A program made the position numbers and the translations under genes. DNA of 64,000 nucleotides from DATFVJ01 sp963826515 (GTDB lineage: Bacteria; Actinomycetota; Actinomycetes; Streptosporangiales; Streptosporangiaceae), in assembly GCA_963826515.1 (NCBI GenBank), contig CAWGXI010000011.1, forward strand, positions 1 through 64,000, in the 5' to 3' direction. Below the pieces are notes generated by a model that was not told the DNA's origin, searched no databases, and worked only from the letters and a program-made list of their open reading frames with translations. This document shows positions 61,651 through 64,000 of the stretch, piece by piece. How positions within the stretch are numbered: position 1 is the stretch's first letter; every line of letters begins with the position of its first letter.

Positions 61651-63019
61651 GCGCGCTTCCGGCAGGAAGATGCGCGGCTAGGGTCTCGGCGATCTCGGTG
61701 AGTGCGGCACCGACAGGTGCCAGCCGATCGGCTAGCTGGGTCCCGCGGCCCTCCTGAAGGGCCTGGCAGAGCCAGGCCGCCTCGTCGAGCCGCTCGGTCA
61801 GCAGCGCCCAGGCTGCGTCGCGATGCGGCATCAAGTAGTCGGTCTCGTAGAAGAGCTCGAAACTCGGACCCGCGGTCCTGCCTTCGTAACCGGGGCCAGC
61901 GGGCAGCATCGTGATCAGGTCGCCGAGCGGTTTGATCGCACGGAACATCAGCCCGATCGTCGCATCGGCCAGGGTGGCGAGCTGATCGTCGGTCTCCTCT
62001 GTATGCGCGAAGTAGCGCTCGAAGATCTGCAGCAGAATCTCGTACGCGACGTTGAAGAGGTCGGTGACGCGCGCCGTCAGCTGATCGGTGATCAGCGGAA
62101 CGACGACGTCACGCTCGCAGGGACGCACGTTGACCGCCATGACAGGACGGACCGGGTCGAAGGCCCGATTGGCCTCTAGCGCCTGCTCGTACTCATCCAG
62201 AATCCCAACAAAACGACCGAAGTGCGCGTCCCGCCAATCGCCACGCGGACCCTCACCCTGCTCCAGGATCGTGTCGATAGCGCGCTGCGCCGTTGCCACG
62301 TCGGTCACGGCGATCAGCTCCGGCCAGCGGAAATGCTGCTCGGTCGCCTGGGCGCGGGGCGGACCGACGAATAGCCAGCGTTCGCCGTATTTCTCCGCCA
62401 GGTGGGCGATGCCCGCTTCGATGGACCTGTAGAGGTGCCCGACCGTCGCGAAGTCCTGCAGCCGCGGAACAATGTCGCGCTCATTCATCAGCGGCGCCGC
62501 CCGGCCGACCGCTGCCAGCCCATCGGCGTCCTCCAGGTCCATGCCTTCTGGGCGTTCGAGGAACATGAAGTGACGCAGTGCCTGCTCGCCGAAGGGCAGC
62601 AGCGCCAACTGCACTCCGGCCGGGTAGTGGTCGGCGGGCTGCGGCAGGTTCGGCCGGGCCATATGCGGCGCCGCGCCGATCGCCGACAGCAGGTTGTGCA
62701 CCAAGGCGAGGTGCAGCATCTCCTGCGTTGCGACGTGCGAGATCAGTTTCCGCCAGCGCGTGACGGCGGCAAGCTCCGCCTCGGTGAGCCCTTCGTCCGC
62801 CGACTGTTTGAGCGAGAACGCGGCGAATAGGTACTGGCACATGATGCCGTGCTCGAGTTCGGCCGCCTCGCACAGCATATAGATCAGCGCCTCCCTGTGC
62901 TCGATCACAAAGGGAGCCTCAGGACCGGCCAGGCCGCCCCTCGTGGCGATCAACTGCGCCAGCCTGCCCTGCCCGGCGGCCCGCGACGAGCCATCGGCCG
63001 GGCCGTCACCGTTGCCCAT
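61448..63019 (-). CDS. Ferritin-like (VioB-type) domain protein
   Basis: The N-terminal part of the same polypeptide, frameshifted near 61575. EALIYMLCEAAELEHGIMCQYLFAAFSLK carries E-L-E-H metal ligands and HVATQEMLHLALVHNLLSAIGA the E-x-x-H pair, as in the ferritin-like domain of VioB/iminophenylpyruvate dimer synthase-type proteins. FMFLERPEGM, GHLYRSIEAGIAHLAEKYGERWLFVG and FGRFVGILDEYEQAL are further family landmarks. The last 45 residues in this frame (RELRQGRGWRAPRRR...) are non-native. ATG at 63017-63019. The upstream broken LysR gene is divergent and may have been its regulator. Confidence 0.85.
   Translation of the reverse strand: MGNGDGPADGSSRAAGQGRLAQLIATRGGLAGPEAPFVIEHREALIYMLCEAAELEHGIMCQYLFAAFSLKQSADEGLTEAELAAVTRWRKLISHVATQEMLHLALVHNLLSAIGAAPHMARPNLPQPADHYPAGVQLALLPFGEQALRHFMFLERPEGMDLEDADGLAAVGRAAPLMNERDIVPRLQDFATVGHLYRSIEAGIAHLAEKYGERWLFVGPPRAQATEQHFRWPELIAVTDVATAQRAIDTILEQGEGPRGDWRDAHFGRFVGILDEYEQALEANRAFDPVRPVMAVNVRPCERDVVVPLITDQLTARVTDLFNVAYEILLQIFERYFAHTEETDDQLATLADATIGLMFRAIKPLGDLITMLPAGPGYEGRTAGPSFELFYETDYLMPHRDAAWALLTERLDEAAWLCQALQEGRGTQLADRLAPVGAALTEIAETLAAHLPAGSAHARQTARDAASSAADAPAELESLLPRARELRQGRGWRAPRRRPAAPARRGVRRRLPSPLRRRQPFWI
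61564..61583. repeat. 20-bp perfect palindrome at the frameshift
   Basis: A self-complementary run centred on gcgcgcgc with gctccc and gggagc ends lies exactly where the ferritin frame passes into the CDGSH frame. Such GC hairpins commonly cause sequencing or assembly errors; they can also stall ribosomes. Confidence 0.8.
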
Positions 63020-63102
63020 GTAATCCCTCCACTGTCCAGCGGTCCGCCAGCGCGATGTTCAGCCCGGGTAAGGCATTCGTAGCCGGGTACCATCGGCCCG
63101 GG

Positions 63103-63494
63103 ATGAACATCGAGCCGCGTCACCTTCGCTATTTCGTCACCGTTGCCGAGGAAGCGAGTTTCACGGCCGCGGCCCGTAAAGTACACGCCGCCCAGCAGGT
63201 CCTCAGTTCACAGATCCGCCAGCTCGAAGACACGCTCGGCGTCCAGCTTCTCGAGCTTACGAGCCGTGCGTTGCCCTCACCGCCGCGGGAAGCGCGTTTC
63301 TCGAAGGTGCTCGCGCCACGCTGGCCACGCTCGACCGGGGCGTCGCCGCGGCCCGCAACGTCGGCGCCCGGCCAGGGATTTCCCCCGACGTCCTCCCCGG
63401 TGGGTACGCAAGCGCGTTTACCCGGGTGGGGTGCGCAGGCCGGCGGAAATCGCCATCCTGCGCAAGAAGGCCGCCTGGTGATCCAGGGGCAGTG
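63103..63494 (+). pseudogene. LysR-type regulator, truncated and frameshifted
   Basis: MNIEPRHLRYFVTVAEEASFTAAARKVHAAQQVLSSQIRQLEDTLGVQLLE is the complete winged-helix part of a LysR protein. Then one base is lost or gained: ALTAAGSAFLEGARATLATLDRGVAAARNVGA continues in the next frame and runs out by 63494. The effector-binding domain is absent. Divergent from the ferritin-like/CDGSH gene, as LysR regulators usually are from their targets. Confidence 0.8.
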
Positions 63495-63599
63495 ACATGA
63501 TCGCTTGGCGCGGCGTGTCATCCGGCCGGAGTGTCCGGATCAGCGGCACCGCGCCTGTGGGGTGCCAGAAATCTGCTCAGAGCTGTGACCTGTGTCGAT

Positions 63600-63930
63600 A
63601 TGCGGATCATGACCATCAGGAATGATGATCGCCTGTGTCTCCGTCTGCTCTACCTGGTCTTCGCGCGGATCTGCGGGTGGCTGGTCCTGCTCGGCCGGTC
63701 AACGGCGTCCAAGGACATCGAGCTGCTGGTGCTGCGACAGGAGGTTGGCCGTGCTGCGCCGCACCCGTCCCCGGCCCCGCGTGGACTAGGCCGATCGAGC
63801 GATCCTCGCCGCGCTCATCCGGCTCCTGCCACGGCATCTGCGGGCGCACCGACTGGTCACGCCCGGCACCGTCCTACGATGGCACCGGCGCCTGGTCACC
63901 CTCCTGGTCACCCAATGCCGTTGCTTGTGT
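63600..63930 (+). pseudogene. Integrase-core transposase N-terminal fragment
   Basis: LRLLYLVFARICGWLVLLGRSTASKDIELLVLRQEV followed, in a second frame, by VLRRTRPRPR, a TAG stop, ADRAILAALIRLLPRHLRAHRLVTPGTVLRWHRRLVT. This is the helical N-domain of an rve-type (IS3/IS481-like) transposase. The DDE core is missing. It is a remnant and runs toward the window edge. Confidence 0.7.
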
Positions 63931-64000
63931 GCCGCAAGCAGTTCATGGTGACGTTGCGGTGGTGCAGTCGTTAGAATCGATATGCATCCGTGGGTGGGCT

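Overview
The window is a GC-rich actinobacterial chromosome segment. The signature is a run of oriC-proximal cell-division and envelope genes in the order usual for Actinomycetota: tRNA-Leu, fhaA, fhaB, pstP, rodA, pbpA, pknA, pknB, a small membrane protein, a class E sortase, crgA, rhomboid, ppiA and a DUF5324-type gene (27.2-40.9 kb). GT-C mannosyltransferases, a proteasome activator (Bpa), a DUF222-HNH protein and DUF6788/ISKra4-type insertion elements fit a soil actinomycete. The genus cannot be fixed from this sequence alone.

Region by region. 1-4.57 kb is a decayed integrative element. It ends in a tRNA-Ser(UGA) gene and carries a 5'-truncated, frameshifted tyrosine integrase, a duplicated piece of the tRNA anticodon arm at its far end, paired internal repeats that look like integrase arm sites, 9-bp iteron-like repeats and broken cargo. 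An IS982-type element interrupts the far att copy. 4.8-8.97 kb holds a small membrane protein, a MinD/ParA-like ATPase with a long disordered N-terminus, and a quinone oxidoreductase. 9.2-15.3 kb holds bpa, pheA, a DUF4446 gene with a frameshift, and a three-gene glycosyltransferase operon. 15.4-18.3 kb holds an anti-sigma-antagonist (STAS) protein, arginine deiminase, an anti-sigma-type ATPase and a MarR regulator with twin operators. 18.6-22.9 kb holds an ABC polysaccharide exporter pair, a PAS-GAF-PAS histidine kinase and an SSI-type protease-inhibitor lipoprotein. 22.9-26.3 kb holds an Fpg-type glycosylase with an embedded palindrome and the divergent copper pair ctaG/sco1, each with a near-identical operator just before its start codon.

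27.2-40.9 kb is the Ser/Thr kinase-peptidoglycan cluster. FHA proteins, PstP phosphatase, RodA/PbpA and the two kinases are translationally coupled by 4-nt overlaps and likely form one system controlling septal and polar wall growth. CrgA, sortase and rhomboid follow. Between crgA and the rhomboid gene lie a 13-bp minisatellite and two inverted DnaA-box pairs.

41-50 kb is accessory: a frameshifted HTH protein, a DUF222-HNH protein with a long low-complexity insert, an SDR, an ISKra4-type element and an ATP-dependent DNA ligase (LigB). From 49.93 to 57.2 kb a block of about 3.3 kb occurs twice in direct orientation. It carries gene tails of an aldo-keto reductase and a sulfotransferase, a glycosidase-like gene, a HesB-like gene and an aquaporin. 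The first copy differs mostly by single-base deletions. An intact IS4-type transposase follows. 59.7-63.0 kb encodes, across one frameshift, a very unusual iron protein: ferritin-like (VioB type), CDGSH, divergent 4Fe-4S, a second CDGSH, truncated globin and a C-terminal module. A broken LysR gene lies divergently from it. The window ends in another transposase remnant.

Many accessory genes carry one-base indels while the housekeeping genes are clean. Some of these may be assembly errors rather than true pseudogenes; this is stated per entry.
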